Assembly: GCF_007827275.1 (NCBI RefSeq)
Contig: NZ_VISE01000001.1
Span: 4,154,001-4,218,000 of the forward strand
Direction: 5' to 3'
Length of the DNA: 64,000 bases
Origin: Gillisia sp. Hel_I_86
GTDB lineage: Bacteria > Bacteroidota > Bacteroidia > Flavobacteriales > Flavobacteriaceae
Positions 44,242 through 54,200 of this stretch are shown piece after piece. How positions within the stretch are numbered: position 1 is the first letter of the stretch; each line of letters begins with the position of its first letter. The notes below the pieces were generated by a model. The model saw only the letters and a program-made list of their open reading frames with translations. It did no database searches and was not told the DNA's origin. A program made the position numbers and the translations under genes.

Positions 44242-44431
44242 CAAGAAATCTTGATTAATTTCATGAGCCAGGGAAATATTTTTTTGATAAAATTCAGAAA
44301 TTAAAAATAGATAAAGTCCTATGAATTAGTGATTTGAACAAAATTAAAGTTAATTAAAATTTAGCCAGAATTTTAACAAATGCCAATTACTAACTTTAAA
44401 TAACGGTGCTAATGAAAAAAATTAAGGAATA

Positions 44432-44875
44432 ATGAAAAATTTATTAAACAGTATGAAAGTAGCATTTACAATTATTAGCTGCTTAGTTATTACGCTATTT
44501 TTTACTGGTTGTAAAGATGACGACATACCACCACCAGATTGTGGCTGTGAGTCTGAGACACGAACAATAATTCCCGAATCAACGAATTTAATTGGTCAAA
44601 TCGCCTATAAAACTCAAATTGACTCTCAAGATGATTATTACAATAACACGTTTTGGATTGGCTATACGGAACAAAACTGTTCCAATTGTATTCATCATAT
44701 GATAGTTTGTAATGAAGATCTTTTAGGAAGTGAATTTGATGATATTATAGTTTCGGGAGAAGTTGTAGAAGTTAAATTTTCAGGCAATCTCAAAAGAATT
44801 TGCGAATTGCCTGTGGCGTTCCCGGCAGACGAAACTTTTGAATATATTACATTAACATCAATTGAAAGACTATGA
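44432..44875 (+). CDS. Predicted Cys-rich lipoprotein in front of the subtilase
   Basis: The 147-residue protein has a signal with lipobox (LVITLFFTGCKDDD, lipidated Cys 27). The mature part has further Cys (DCGCES, NCSNCIHH, RICEL) that may form disulfides or bind metal. An internal ATG at 44453 (MKVAFTIIS) gives a shorter signal and is an alternative start. Its stop overlaps the start of the protease gene by four bases (ATGA), so the two are co-translated. A role as chaperone, inhibitor or surface partner of the protease is possible but untested. Confidence 0.8.
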   Translation: MKNLLNSMKVAFTIISCLVITLFFTGCKDDDIPPPDCGCESETRTIIPESTNLIGQIAYKTQIDSQDDYYNNTFWIGYTEQNCSNCIHHMIVCNEDLLGSEFDDIIVSGEVVEVKFSGNLKRICELPVAFPADETFEYITLTSIERL

Positions 44876-47286
44876 AACAAATTATACTATTAATCACATT
44901 ATTGATTACGTTCTTCATACAAGCACAAGAAAAACTGAACTTTAACCTCAATGGAGAGAACATTGAATTTACAATTTCACAAGAGCAACTTTATGTAGAG
45001 TATGAAGCTAGCCAAAAGTTAGCCATTCTACGAATTGCAAATGATGAGTTTGAAGGACTAACCAACAATTCCGCTATTTTGAAAATGACGGATTTAAAAG
45101 GTACTTATCAAGAAAGAAGACAGGGTTTGAAAGGCAAAATATCAACTGATTTTCAAAGGGTAGAACCAGTTTTGATTTACAAGGACGGTACTCGACAGAT
45201 TGCTAAAGGGGAGTTGAGCGTTAAGTTAAAAGCTAATGCTTCTTTGAATGAAATATTTAAAGATTTAGATTTCACATTTCAATCCAATGAGTTTGAAAAA
45301 AACTTGTTTTTAGTAAAATTAGATTTAGAAACTTCTAAACTGTTGCTTCTTGTCAATCAACTACAAAATGACAATCGAATTGAATTTATAGAGCCTAATT
45401 TTCTTCGTCTTATTAAAACTCATACCAATGACCCATTCTTCAACAATCAATGGTCAATCAATAATCAGGGTTACCTAGGCGGAACGGTTGATGCCGATAT
45501 GGATGTGGAAGAGGCTTGGGCGTATTCAACGGGCAACAATATCGTAGTAGCTGTAATTGATGAAGGTGTTGATCTTATACACCCTGATTTGACAGCTAAC
45601 CTGTTGCCTGGATTTGATGCAACAGGGAATGGCTCAAACGGTGCACCCAATGAAGATAATGACGATGCACACGGAACGGCTTGTGCTGGTATAATAGCTG
45701 CCATTGCTGATAATACAACAGGAACTGTGGGTATTGCCTATAATGCAAAAATCCTTCCTGTAAGGATTGCTTTTTCAAATGGTTTTCCATTAGGAGATAA
45801 CAGAAGAGCATGGGTGTCTAATGATACCTGGTTAGCTAATGGAATCAATTGGGCTTGGCAAAATGGGGCGGATATTCTAAGTAACTCGTGGAGTATGGGT
45901 TCTACATCTGCAACTGTAACAATCGCTATAAACAATGCAGTTAACAATGGGAGAGTAGACACAAACGGCAACCCTAGGGGTTCAGTAGTATTATTTTCAT
46001 CAGGGAATGACCCTGGTGGCAATGGAAACCCTGTATCTTTTCCAGCTAATTTAGAAAATGTCATTTCTGTTGGTGCCAGTTCAATATGTGATACTAGAAA
46101 AGATTTATCATCTTGTGATGGAGAGTTTTGGGGGAGTAATTTTGGTTCTTCATTAGATATTGTTGCACCTGGTGTGCAAATATACACAACAGATATTTCA
46201 GGTTCAAATGGTTACAGATTTGGAGATTATATATCTAATTTTAACGGAACATCTTCAGCTTGTCCAAATGCAGCGGGTGTTGTTGCTTTGATTTTATCGG
46301 CAGATCCAAATCTTACTCAACAGCAAGCGAGGGGGATCTTAGAGCGAAATACTGATAAAGTTAATGGATATAGTTATTCTAATACTTCAGGTCAGCCAAA
46401 TGGAACTTGGAATAGCGAAGTAGGCTATGGCAGGGTAAATGCTTTAAAAGCAGTTGAGGAAGTAATTTTAGGGAATATGCAGTTAATAGGCAATAATACA
46501 GTTTGTAATTCGAATACATTCTATAGTTTATCTCAAGTTCCAAATGGCGTTTCTGTAAACTGGGTTGTTTCTTCCAATTTACAAAAAATATCTTCTAACA
46601 GTAATAGCATAACCGTACAGGCAAATGGAGAAGGAGAAGGGTTTATAGAAGCTATTCTATCAACTGGGACAGTAAGAAAAGAGGTTTGGGTAGGCCAAGC
46701 AAAAATAACGAAAACAACCTTTGGTTCTTGCTATGAGCCTAATTATAGAATCAGTGCTACTTATCCTGATGCCGCATTGGAATTCAAAGTATACCACAAC
46801 GGAACAACCACATACCACTCAGGATCTGCCCATTATGAATTTTCTTCGGACAGTTACAACTTACAAGATGGTGAGTCTACGACCGTGTACATAAGCATAA
46901 GGAACAATTGCGGGTGGTCTCAGTCCTATCCCGTCCTTGTTTATAAGCCCACCTTATGTGATTGTGGATACAATGATCCATCCTGTGGTGGTTCTGGAGG
47001 ACCACCTTCTCCTCTAAGCAACTCGCTATCGAGCAACACAATTTTACATCCTAACCCAGCTGACCAAACGCTATATGTCAACTCAAACTCCTTGGTTGTT
47101 GAAAATAAAAAAGACACGGTGTTCCAAATAGAATTGTTTGACCTCAATGGAAGGTTGTTCTTTAGAACAACGACTAAAGAAGTCAACCATGAGATGGATG
47201 TGAGCATGCTCAAGGATGGGTTGTATATTTTACACTTATCTAACGGTAAGAAGCGAGTGATTGAAAAATTGATTATAAAACACTAG
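44872..47286 (+). CDS. Subtilisin-type (S8) protease with a type IX secretion C-terminal domain
   Basis: The 804-residue protein has a signal peptide (LITLLITFFIQAQEK), a propeptide-like region (about 20-185), the S8 catalytic domain (about 190-535) and an Ig-like or C-terminal part. The triad is in VVAVIDEGVDLIHPDL (Asp), DDAHGTACAGIIA (His) and FNGTSSACPNAAG (Ser), with the oxyanion Asn in LSNSWSM. The last 85 residues (ILHPNPADQTLYV, FDLNGRLFF, KDGLYILHLSNGKK) are the type A sorting domain for secretion across the outer membrane. It overlaps the lipoprotein gene. Confidence 0.94.
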   Translation: MKQIILLITLLITFFIQAQEKLNFNLNGENIEFTISQEQLYVEYEASQKLAILRIANDEFEGLTNNSAILKMTDLKGTYQERRQGLKGKISTDFQRVEPVLIYKDGTRQIAKGELSVKLKANASLNEIFKDLDFTFQSNEFEKNLFLVKLDLETSKLLLLVNQLQNDNRIEFIEPNFLRLIKTHTNDPFFNNQWSINNQGYLGGTVDADMDVEEAWAYSTGNNIVVAVIDEGVDLIHPDLTANLLPGFDATGNGSNGAPNEDNDDAHGTACAGIIAAIADNTTGTVGIAYNAKILPVRIAFSNGFPLGDNRRAWVSNDTWLANGINWAWQNGADILSNSWSMGSTSATVTIAINNAVNNGRVDTNGNPRGSVVLFSSGNDPGGNGNPVSFPANLENVISVGASSICDTRKDLSSCDGEFWGSNFGSSLDIVAPGVQIYTTDISGSNGYRFGDYISNFNGTSSACPNAAGVVALILSADPNLTQQQARGILERNTDKVNGYSYSNTSGQPNGTWNSEVGYGRVNALKAVEEVILGNMQLIGNNTVCNSNTFYSLSQVPNGVSVNWVVSSNLQKISSNSNSITVQANGEGEGFIEAILSTGTVRKEVWVGQAKITKTTFGSCYEPNYRISATYPDAALEFKVYHNGTTTYHSGSAHYEFSSDSYNLQDGESTTVYISIRNNCGWSQSYPVLVYKPTLCDCGYNDPSCGGSGGPPSPLSNSLSSNTILHPNPADQTLYVNSNSLVVENKKDTVFQIELFDLNGRLFFRTTTKEVNHEMDVSMLKDGLYILHLSNGKKRVIEKLIIKH

Positions 47287-47314
47287 AAAAAACTATACGC
47301 AACTTAAGTAGGTT

Positions 47315-47331
47315 GCCCGCAAATAGCGGGC
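47315..47331 (+). terminator. Hairpin after the subtilase gene
   Basis: GCCCGC and GCGGGC form a six-pair GC stem with a five-base loop, 29 bases after the subtilase stop. No strong U-run follows, so the termination strength is uncertain. Its place after the last gene of the locus fits an intrinsic terminator. Confidence 0.5.
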
Positions 47332-47462
47332 TATCAGTAAAAATAGATATTTTAGATACCAAATAAAAAACAATTAAGCCAAGAAGAACGTGTTCCTACT
47401 CCACGCCACTTGCATTAATTAAAAGATCAATAACTTAGTTATTAATTTACACTAAATATCAA

Positions 47463-47515
47463 CAAATCAAGATTGTCATGACAATCTTGATTTGCGCCCT
47501 GAGGTTGCGAAGATT
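47463..47515. repeat. Hairpin repeat, copy 2 (downstream of the subtilase locus)
   Basis: It contains a perfect palindrome of 32 bases: arms CAAATCAAGATTGTCA and TGACAATCTTGATTTG with no loop. The 3' flank reads CGCCCTGAGGTTGCGAAGA, matching copy 1 (CGCCCGGCGGTTGCAAAGA) in 16 of 19 bases. Between copies the stem has G/C replacing A/T on both sides, a paired change. It lies 180 bases after the protease stop. Confidence 0.72.
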
Positions 47516-47551
47516 TTAAAAGACTAATTGCTTTAATTTTTATTTTTCTAA

Positions 47552-48434
47552 GAGCATGTTTAAAAACGATTCACAAGAATCATTCGATTCTATTGAGGAT
47601 AATCTGACAATTCTGCCACAATACCCAATATTCCTGACTTTCCGGTGTTTTTTCATAATCCTTGTCCAGTCGCCTGAAGAAATTGAAGATCCCGAAGGTC
47701 CTTTCGGTCACCCATCTCCACTTTACCGGGACAAAGCCTTTCGAGGATGGCGGGCATGACGAGATCTCCACTTCCAGCCCTATTACCGTCCTCTCGACCC
47801 ACTCCATGAACACCTTCTTGTAGGCATGGTCGGCCAGTATCTTTTCCATCCGGTCCAGATAGCCCAACAGGGGCTCCACCACCCTCTCGGCCACCGCCCC
47901 GTCGGCCTGGTTCGCCGCGCCTACCACAACGCCCCATACCAGGCCGAGGGTATCGGTGATCGCGTGCCGTTTCCGTCCGTTTATCTTCTTGTTCCCGTCG
48001 ATGCCCTTCGACTCGGAGGTCATCGGCCCCGCCTTGACGGACTGGCTGTCGATCGACAGCATACTGGGCGTTGCCCCCTTTCCCTGCCGCTTCCTCTCCA
48101 TCATGTTCAGCCCTGCGTTCAGCCTTGAAAGGGTGCCGTCCCGGCCCCACTTCCTGAAATGGTAGTAGACGCTCTCCCATTTGGGAAAGCATTCCGGTAG
48201 GTTCCGCCATTGGCAGCCGGTGCGCAATATCCAAAGGATGGCGTCGGCAATGTCGCGCAACTTATAGTGGCCCTTGATTTTAACGGGAAGGAATTTTTTC
48301 ATAATTTCCCACTGTTGGGCAGTCGATCGGGTGTATCTCGATTTCATAAACTCTGTTTTATTTGTGAACTACAAAGTTTATACTGCCCAACTTTTTTTAC
48401 AAACTTTCACCCAAATTTGTTTTTAAACATGCTC
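47552..48434 (-). mobile_element. IS5-family (IS427-like) insertion sequence, 883 bp, GC-rich
   Basis: The ends match as GAGCATGTTTAAAAAC read inward from both sides (47552 and 48434). A TAA triplet flanks both ends (47549-47551 and 48435-48437), consistent with a 2-4 base target duplication. The interior is visibly richer in G and C than everything around it, which implies recent arrival from another genome. It breaks no gene. Confidence 0.9.
47580..48347 (-). CDS. IS5-family transposase, single frame
   Basis: The 255-residue protein has all three catalytic positions: Asp in MLSIDSQSVKAG, Asp in ILADHAYKKVFM and Glu in WVTERTFGIFNFFRRLDKDYEK. The N-terminal part RYTRSTAQQWEIMKKFLP and the segment ILWILRTGCQWRNLPECFP are typical of the IS427/ISL2 type of the family. 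The codon use is far more G/C rich than in the neighbouring genes. The gene fills nearly the whole element. Confidence 0.94.
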   Translation of the reverse strand: MKSRYTRSTAQQWEIMKKFLPVKIKGHYKLRDIADAILWILRTGCQWRNLPECFPKWESVYYHFRKWGRDGTLSRLNAGLNMMERKRQGKGATPSMLSIDSQSVKAGPMTSESKGIDGNKKINGRKRHAITDTLGLVWGVVVGAANQADGAVAERVVEPLLGYLDRMEKILADHAYKKVFMEWVERTVIGLEVEISSCPPSSKGFVPVKWRWVTERTFGIFNFFRRLDKDYEKTPESQEYWVLWQNCQIILNRIE

Positions 48435-48534
48435 TAAAATAGAATATTCATTTAATAAAATATCCCAAACAATTCATAGTATTAGTTCGGTAGATACGGG
48501 GCTTGATTTCGTACTCGATCAAAATTATTTAAAA

Positions 48535-49542
48535 TCATGATCCTAGTTTTTCTTTCAACAGCATCATATCCTCACTTAATTTATTTTCTAAAACCCTAGC
48601 ATAAATCTGAGTGGTAGATAATTTGGTATGTCCCAAGAGTTTGGAAACCGTTTCTATCGGAACGCCATTGGATAAAGTTACCGTGGTGGCAAAAGTGTGC
48701 CTGGCAGAGTGAAATGTTATGGTCTTTTTTATTTTCAATTGCAGCATCACCTCTTTTAGATATTTGTTGACTTTTTGATTCGAAAAGACCGGGAATAAAA
48801 ATTCGTCTTTTATACTATCGGCATATTGATCCATAATATTTTGGGCCTGGGGCAAAAGTGGCACTTTTACCGTTTCGTCTGTTTTCTCACGTTTGGTATA
48901 GATCCAGTTGCTACCATCGATTCCTTTAATAATTTGATGAATGGTCAATTCTTTTATATCTACATAAGAAAGCCCGGTATAACAGGAAAATATGAAAACA
49001 TCTTTAACTTTTTGTAAGCTGCTATTCGTAAATTCAGTGCCCTCTATTAGTTGAAGTTCCCGTTTGCTTAGATATTGCCGCTCATTTTTCTCGAACCTGA
49101 ATTTAAAACTATCAAAAGGATTTTTAACCAGCCATTCCAGCCTAATTGAAAGGTTCAGCATCTTTTTAAAACGTTCCAAATGTTTCATCGTGCCATTGTT
49201 GCCACAAGTCTTGCGAGAAACCTTAGCAGAATACTGGCGTAGAAACTGTTCAAAGTCGGTTACGAACCGATAGTTGATTTGTTTGATGTCGATATCATTA
49301 CAGCTCATTTTCTGCTTTAAAAACTCTTTTAAATAGGTTTCGGTGGTACGATAATTTTTCATCGTTCCGGATTTCAACACGTTTTTCATGTGGGAATTGT
49401 GATAGCTCATCAATTCCAACAAGGTTTTCTGGTGTTCATCAGTACCGTAGAACCGAGCTTTGATACTCTGGGCGGAAACCACTTTATTCTCTGAGGAAAG
49501 TTGCTTGTGACAATCCAGATCATTTTCAATATGAACGCGCAA
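48535..49542 (-). pseudogene. Tyrosine site-specific integrase, N-terminal part lost
   Basis: The 335-residue stretch keeps the core-binding (about 55-150) and catalytic domains (about 155-335). Catalytic residues are Arg in CYTGLSYVDIKEL-type helix, HSARHTFATTVTLSNGV with His and Arg, LLGHTKLSTTQIYARV with His and the nucleophile Tyr. The arm-binding N-terminus of the usual 400-residue protein is missing where an IS630 remnant adjoins. The presumed start MRVHIEND is not a natural one. It may still encode an inactive or partial protein. It is similar to the remnant at 42450-42864. Confidence 0.85.
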
Positions 49543-50139
49543 AAAAGTTTGGGGTAAGTCAAAGTGCTATATACTATGCCTTGAGGCGCCTGAAAATCAG
49601 CTATAAAAAAAACGCTATTCAATCCTAAAGCCGATTCTCTAAAGCGGTTGATATTTCAACTTACGATATTGAAATATGAGTTTATAGAACAACGCCAGAT
49701 TGTTTATGTTGATGAGAGTGGTTTTGCTATGGATGCGCCAAGGGGTGGTGGTTATAGTACAAAAGGACAACGGTGCTACGCCAGTAGGGATTGGCATGCA
49801 AGAGGTAGGGTAAATGCTATTGGGGCAATAACTGACTTTAAGCTGTTCAATGTGTGTCTGTTCGATACCTATATCAATGCAGATGTGTTTTATGCATGGT
49901 TGACACAGGAGTTGATCCCTAACACTCCTAAACATTCGGTGATCGTACTTGACAATGCTACCTTCCATAAAAGAAATGATGCTATGCAAGCCATTGAACA
50001 GGCAGGGCTTATCGTAGAATTCCTACCTCCATATAGTCCTGACCTAAATCCAATAGAAAAGAAATGGGCACAAGCTAAAAGTATTAGACGAAAATTTGGC
50101 TACGATCCCGATGAACTTTTTTTATACTCAAAATTATGA
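49543..50139 (+). pseudogene. IS630-family transposase remnant with a frameshift
   Basis: Starting right after the integrase junction, one frame reads AKKFGVSQSAIYYALRRLKIS, the helix-turn-helix end of an IS630 transposase. It shifts in a run of eight A residues (about 49600-49608), after which the frame PKADSLKRLIFQLT leads into the open part from 49648. The catalytic Asp is in IVYVDESGFAMD, the second in SVIVLDNATFHKR and the Glu in SPDLNPIEKKWAQAK. The N-terminal first part is missing, so the element is dead unless frameshifting is used and the start is elsewhere. Confidence 0.85.
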
Positions 50140-50648
50140 TGTTTTATTTTGATTTAGCTATACTTAATTTGCACCGCATTCCGGCAACTTTACGAAGCTA
50201 TGATATTCCCACAATTTATGTGATGCAGGACAAAATACAGAATGATATGCTCTATGGAGATAAAGCTAGTAAAGCTATTTTAAGCAACCTATCCTATCAA
50301 TTTTTCGGTAAGGTAAACGACCCAGGCACCGCCAGATATTATGAACGTTTTTTTGAATTGGTAAAAATGGAAACTACAAGCGTTAATAAGGGGTTCAATC
50401 TTAATTTTGATAGACGGATTACCACAGGCGAAAAAGAAGTTTCCAAACGCAGGACAGATGTTTTCTTTCGTTTGAAACAAGGCGAGTTTATAACTTTTGC
50501 TGATGGCAAGGATAAAAGAGTTCAATTTAAACTACAAACGATTAAAAGGGAAATACCAAATCCTCATCAACATTTCACAACCGATGAATTAAAGCTCAAT
50601 TTTGAACGGATTTATAGAGAGGCAAAATCTATATTTAAGGTTAACTAA
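50140..50648 (+). pseudogene. C-terminal fragment of a conjugative coupling protein (TraG/MobC type)
   Basis: The 170-codon frame from 50136 reads TLRSYDIPTIYVMQDKIQND, then ILSNLSYQFFGKVNDPGTARYYERFFELV, the C-terminal end of a type IV coupling ATPase of the Bacteroidota conjugative elements. The later part (RRTDVFFRLKQGEFITFADGKD) is also typical. The Walker motifs and the membrane part are absent: the first two thirds have been lost where the IS630 remnant ends (about 50140-50180). It shows that the area derives from a conjugative element. Confidence 0.8.
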
Positions 50649-50693
50649 AATTAGTTAATAAAGAACAACCATAGCTTTTGCACAACCTGTGCA
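50642..50693. promoter_or_regulatory. Two palindromes before the metal efflux genes
   Basis: TTAACTAA-AA-TTAGTTAA (50641-50658, overlapping the end of the coupling-protein frame) is a perfect AT-rich inverted repeat, possibly a terminator or operator. Next, TGCACA-ACC-TGTGCA (50679-50693) is a perfect 6-3-6 palindrome, 30 bases before the start at 50723. A TATTTTTG box at 50706-50713 fits the -7 consensus. The second palindrome is therefore well placed as an operator for the efflux operon. Confidence 0.5.
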
Positions 50694-50722
50694 TCGATTA
50701 ATTTGTATTTTTGTCAAACTTT

Positions 50723-51118
50723 ATGAAAATATTCGTTTCCATATCGATGTCGTTTCTATTCTTTTTTCAAGGAATAGCAGCCAATATGGAAGTTTGTGAG
50801 CAGATTGAAGAAATATCCCATTTTATTGCTCATTATCAAGACCATAAAGAAGATGATGGATATTCTTTTTTTGAATATCTTTATGAAGATTACATAAATG
50901 ATGATGGAAAAGTGGATAACCACCATCCAGATTCAGACCATGAAAATGTCCCTTTGCATACGAGCCATCCATGTTGTCAACATTTTGTGTTCTTTGCCCC
51001 TTTTCAACCTATATCAATTAATACGGTTTCCCACGGGGCACAAAATCAATTCAATTATTACGCTTTCCAATTAAATTCCAGATATCTGGAATCTCTTTTC
51101 CAACCCCCCAAGGTTTAA
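50723..51118 (+). CDS. Small secreted His/Asp-rich protein before the CusA gene
   Basis: The 131-residue protein has a signal peptide (VSISMSFLFFFQGIAANMEV) and an Asp/His-rich middle (DDGKVDNHHPDSDHENVPLH, then TSHPCCQHF) and ends SLFQPPKV. His, Cys and the Pro-Pro end resemble the HYC_CC_PP group at 22993, so it may be a periplasmic metal binder. The start at 50723 (MKIFVS) is preferred to four codons earlier. It lies 95 bases in front of the RND pump gene. Confidence 0.75.
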   Translation: MKIFVSISMSFLFFFQGIAANMEVCEQIEEISHFIAHYQDHKEDDGYSFFEYLYEDYINDDGKVDNHHPDSDHENVPLHTSHPCCQHFVFFAPFQPISINTVSHGAQNQFNYYAFQLNSRYLESLFQPPKV

Positions 51119-51213
51119 TGAATTATCTGCAAAGGCAGGTATCTTATAAATTATCGTGGCCCATTTCAATTGTGGTCAACTCACTACTATTTATAATTCA
51201 TTAAACTTTTTCT

Positions 51214-54200
51214 ATGATTAACAAAATCATTTCATTTTCAATCAATAATAAATTTATTATTGGGCTCTTTATAGTGGCACTTGTGGGCACGGGCATTTGG
51301 TCCATGGCCACTATAAACCTGGGTTCCGTACCCGATATTACCAACAACCAAGTACAGGTTATTACCGTTGCCCCAAACTTGGGGACAGAAGATATAGAAC
51401 AATTTGTTACCTATCCGGTGGAGTTGGCAATGGCAAATCTTCCTGACGTTATCGAGCTGCGTTCAGTATCCCGTTTTGGTCTGTCCGTGGTTACCATTGT
51501 ATTCAAGGATGAACCGGGCACCTATCTGCCACGGCAATTGGTACAAGAGAAATTAACCGAAGTTGCCGGAGAAATCCCTGAAGGTTTCGGCACACCTTTT
51601 ATGGCGCCCATAACAACAGGTCTGGGCGAAATATTCCAATATACCTTAAAGGTAAAAGAAGGTTATGAAGACCAATATGACGCTATGGAACTGCGTACCA
51701 TCCAGGACTGGATCGTAAAACGCCAAATGGCATTGGTGCCGGGGGTGGTTGAGGTCAATGCCTTTGGCGGTTATGTAAAGCAATATGAAATTGCCCTCAG
51801 CCCGGATAGGCTCAATAGTTTTGGCATCACGATGAGCCAGGTCTTTGATGCGTTAAAAGCCAACAATGCCAATACGGGCGGTGCCTATATTGAAAAAAAC
51901 CACCAGGCCAATTTTATCCGGGGCGAAGGGTTGGCACGTAGCCTTGAGGATCTGGAAAATACCGTCGTGAGTACGGAAAACGGCACACCGGTACTGATCA
52001 GGGACGTTGCCGAAAAAGTAGGCTATGGCAACCAAGTACGGTATGGTGCTTTTACCCAAGATGGCCACGAGTCTGTCGGTGGACAGATCTTGATGCTCAA
52101 AGGGGAAAGTCCCAGTAATGTTATTGATAATGTACAAAAACGTATTGACGAGATACAAAAATCACTTCCTGAAGGCGTTTATATCGAACCTTTTTTAAGC
52201 CGTGCTGAGCTGATTGCAAGAACCACAAGCACGGTTGAAAAAAATCTGATAGAAGGCTCGTTGATCGTAATATTCGTTTTGGTACTGCTTCTGGGAAGTC
52301 TCCGTGGCGGACTGATAACCGCCTCGGTAATACCCCTTTCCCTTTTATTTGCTTTTATTTTGATGAAGCAGTTTGGGGTCTGGGCAAACCTGATGTCCTT
52401 GGGTGCGATCGATTTTGGTATTATCGTTGATGGCGCTGTCATTATCGTGGAAGGGATGGTGCTCCATATCCATCAGCGGATGAAAAAAACCACAACCGCC
52501 ATTGGCCAGTCTGAAATGGATGAAATCGCCTATGAATCGGCAAGTACGATGATGAATTCGGCATTTTTTGGACAACTTATTATCCTTATTGTATTCACAC
52601 CAATTCTCTTTTTGACTGGTGTAGAAGGAAAAATGTTCCGTCCAATGGCGTTTACGTTCGGATTTGCCGTTTTAGGAGCGATTATCCTTTGTCTTACGTA
52701 TGTTCCAATGATTTCGGCGATGTTCCTAAAACCTGCTAAAAATCAGAATAGTTGGTTTGCCAAATTTGAAAACAAGATTGATAGGTTCAGTGATAAAATA
52801 ATGTCCGGTTTAAACAGAGGGTATGTGCCATTGCTAAATTTTGCACTTCGTTTTCGAGCTGGAGTCGTTATAGGCGCTGTTGCCTTGCTTATGATTGCGG
52901 GATTTATTTTCAGCAATATGGGAGGCGAATTTATCCCTAAACTTGATGAGGGCGATATAGCAATGCAAGCCCTTATCAAACCGGGGAGCAGCCTTACCGA
53001 ATCCATCGAGGCCTCTAAAAAACTCCAGAACTTGGTGAACGAATTTCCAGAGGTCAAGACGATGATCTCACGGATCGGGGTTGCAGAAATCCCGACCGAT
53101 CCCATGCCCATGGATATCGCCGATAGCTATATCATCCTTGAGAAGGACAAGAGCAAGTGGACAAGTGCCGAAAGCAAAGAGGAACTCATAGAAAAAATCA
53201 AAGAAAAGATCTCGGTGATCCCCGGGGTAAATTTTGTATTTACCCAACCCCTTGAATTGCGTTTTAATGAACTTTTGACTGGGGTTCGGGAAGATGTGGC
53301 CATCAAAATATATGGGGAAGATTTGGATATTTTGGCAGAAAAAGCCAACGAAATGGCCGCCATCATCCAGACTGTGCCGGGTGCCGGGGATGTACGGGCG
53401 GAGGCTACCAGTGGCTTGCCGCAAATGACCGTTGTTTACAATCGTGCAAAGATGGCCCAATATGGGGTGACCATCGATAAACTGAACGACTATGTAAGCG
53501 CCGCCTTTGCTGGTGAGAGCGCCAGTGTCATTTTTGAAGGCGAGAAGCGGTTTGAAGTGGTCATACGATTGGCGGAAGCATACCGTAAGGATATTAACAA
53601 TCTCAGGAACCTCTATATCGATTTGCCCAACGGCAATCAGGTACCCTTGAAAGAAGTGGCGGATATCAGCTATAAACCGGGTCCGATGCAGATATCACGT
53701 GACAATACCTATAGAAGGATTTATGTAGGGGTGAACGTACGGGGCAGGGATGTTAAGTCAATGGTCGAGGAGGTGCAGCAAAAACTCGATGCGCAGTTGG
53801 ACCTACCACCGGGATACTATATTACCTATGGGGGCTCGTTCGAGAACCTGCAAAGGGCGACCGACCGATTGATGATCGTGGTACCCATTGCGTTGGCACT
53901 CATCTTTATCCTGCTGTACTTCGCCCTTGGTTCTTTCTCACAATCCACTATGATCTATATGGCCGTGCCCTTGGCAGCCATCGGTGGGGTGTTCGCCCTT
54001 TGGATAAGGGGAATGCCCTTTAGTATATCGGCAGGTGTTGGTTTTATCGTACTCTTTGGAGTAGCGGTGTTAAACGGATTGGTACTGATAAACAAATTCA
54101 ATGAATTAAAAGAAAGTGGAATGACAAATTTAAAAGATAGGATATATGAAGCGACCCACGAGCGGCTGCGGCCCATACTTCTAACGGCAACCGCTGCTAT

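Noticed and set aside
43643-47515. Integron attC sites framing a gene cassette
   Set aside because: The hairpins lack the GTTRRRY/RYYYAAC boxes and no integron integrase is seen; only the general idea of a structured recombination site is kept.
47653-48234. A 193-codon frame within the GC-rich IS
   Set aside because: It lies in another frame of the intact transposase and arises from the high GC content.
53068-53460. Long antisense frames within the CusA gene
   Set aside because: They mirror the codon structure of a well-supported 1466-codon gene.
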